A stretch of 64,000 nt of DNA, taken from assembly GCF_004634195.1 (NCBI RefSeq), contig NZ_SKBP01000001.1:1-64000 (forward strand), written 5' to 3'. A program made the position numbers and the translations under genes. Shown here piece after piece: positions 63,675 through 64,000 of the stretch (position 1 is the first letter of the stretch; the number at the start of each line of letters is the position of its first letter). The stretch is from Flavobacterium salilacus subsp. salilacus (GTDB lineage: Bacteria > Bacteroidota > Bacteroidia > Flavobacteriales > Flavobacteriaceae). Below the pieces are notes generated by a model. It saw nothing but the letters and a program-made list of their open reading frames with translations, did no database searches and was not told the origin of the DNA.

Positions 63675-64000
63675 GGGTAGAATCGTTTTTACGTTTTAAA
63701 GAGTCCTTTTTTGCAGCCTGTGTTTTTGGCTTCGGTTGCTTTATACCTTTCATTTTTTTGTATTGCTCATAGCCCTGATTAATCTGCTCATAAATCAGCC
63801 CGCCTATTTTCTCCGAGCCACGAAAATTAAAGTGGGTATAATCTTTATTGGCAAGTGCCGGCACTTCTTCAACCCATTTTACCATAGAGCCTTCGCCACC
63901 CATAAGGGTGTAGAGATTTACAAATGCAGCGTCTGACTGTACTGCATAACGTTTTTGTGATAGTGCCAAAGGCATAACGGCACTATCGGTTTTCATCTCC
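63664..64000 (-). CDS. SGNH-type protein, C-terminal part, cut by the window edge
   Basis: The frame is open to the right edge; only about 112 residues of the C-terminus are visible, so the start lies outside. The segment AFVNLYTLMGGEGSMVKW and KDYTHFNFRGSEKIG, with Asp and His in a DxxH arrangement, fits the end of an SGNH hydrolase domain. It ends in a long basic tail (KPKTQAAKKDSLKRKN). It is upstream of the LysM-SGNH gene and overlaps it by 11 nt. It is probably the partner of the MBOAT protein. Confidence 0.75.
   Translation of the reverse strand, partial: EMKTDSAVMPLALSQKRYAVQSDAAFVNLYTLMGGEGSMVKWVEEVPALANKDYTHFNFRGSEKIGGLIYEQINQGYEQYKKMKGIKQPKPKTQAAKKDSLKRKNDSTHAE

Overview
The window looks like the chromosome of a member of the Flavobacteriaceae (Flavobacterium or a close relative, Bacteroidota). 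The DNA is AT-rich. Many promoters have the Bacteroidota form TTTG-N19-21-TAnnTTTG and ribosome-binding sites are weak. There is a secreted protein with a type IX secretion sorting tail, a FecI/FecR/TonB-receptor operon, many SPII lipoproteins, DUF2231- and OmpP1-type proteins, and the gene order tgt-lptG-EamA-accA-dnaB. This taxonomic call rests on recognised families and signals, not on a database search.

Layout. 0-3.7 kb: a small secreted protein, a lipoprotein trehalase and a DUF2231 membrane protein. 3.7-6.4 kb: an AT-rich islet with a defence-type reverse transcriptase (RT), a probable ~395-nt structured RNA upstream of it whose ends are 13-bp inverted repeats, and a divergent gene of unknown function. 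6.5-9.9 kb: the translation operon thrS-infC-rpmI-rplT, with infC apparently starting at AUA. 9.9-15 kb: small envelope proteins, a conserved secreted protein and PEP synthase. 15-21.4 kb: an antitoxin-like gene, then the leftward housekeeping genes dnaB, accA, an EamA exporter, lptG and tgt (Tgt lacks the usual zinc cysteines). 21.5-23.1 kb: a lone ATPase-TOPRIM (DUF4435) gene resembling a fused PARIS-type defence protein. 23.1-28.8 kb: split transketolase, lipoproteins, hslR, a methyltransferase, a phosphoribosyltransferase and aroK. 28.9-29.3 kb: tRNA-Lys x2 and tRNA-Leu.

29.3-31.8 kb: an HxlR/DUF2306 pair and an ArsR-SRPBCC-DoxX operon with a twin operator. 31.9-35.7 kb: an M20 amidohydrolase, alanine racemase and a membrane EEP-family protein. 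35.9-38 kb: rpsT, two tRNA-Glu and proS. 38-42.6 kb: a low-complexity lipoprotein, an OmpP1/FadL porin, rimO and a small periplasmic protein. 42.6-46.7 kb: a B12 radical SAM protein, a lipoprotein, rluF and a frameshifted phnA-like gene. 47-51.4 kb: an AraC regulator with an SDR gene, a 138-bp inverted-repeat element, folD and ffh. 51.8-54.4 kb: a JAMM-motif lipoprotein and two tandem paralogous secreted proteins. 55-60.5 kb: ECF sigma, FecR, a TonB receptor and a PNGase F-like secreted glycosidase. 60.6-64 kb: an MBOAT acyltransferase and two SGNH proteins, the last cut by the window edge.

The most promising candidate for an undescribed system is the reverse transcriptase locus: a promoter, a structured RNA whose start and end are mutually complementary, the RT itself, and a divergently transcribed neighbour. 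The ATPase-TOPRIM gene is a second defence candidate. Both sit as single AT-rich insertions among conserved housekeeping genes.
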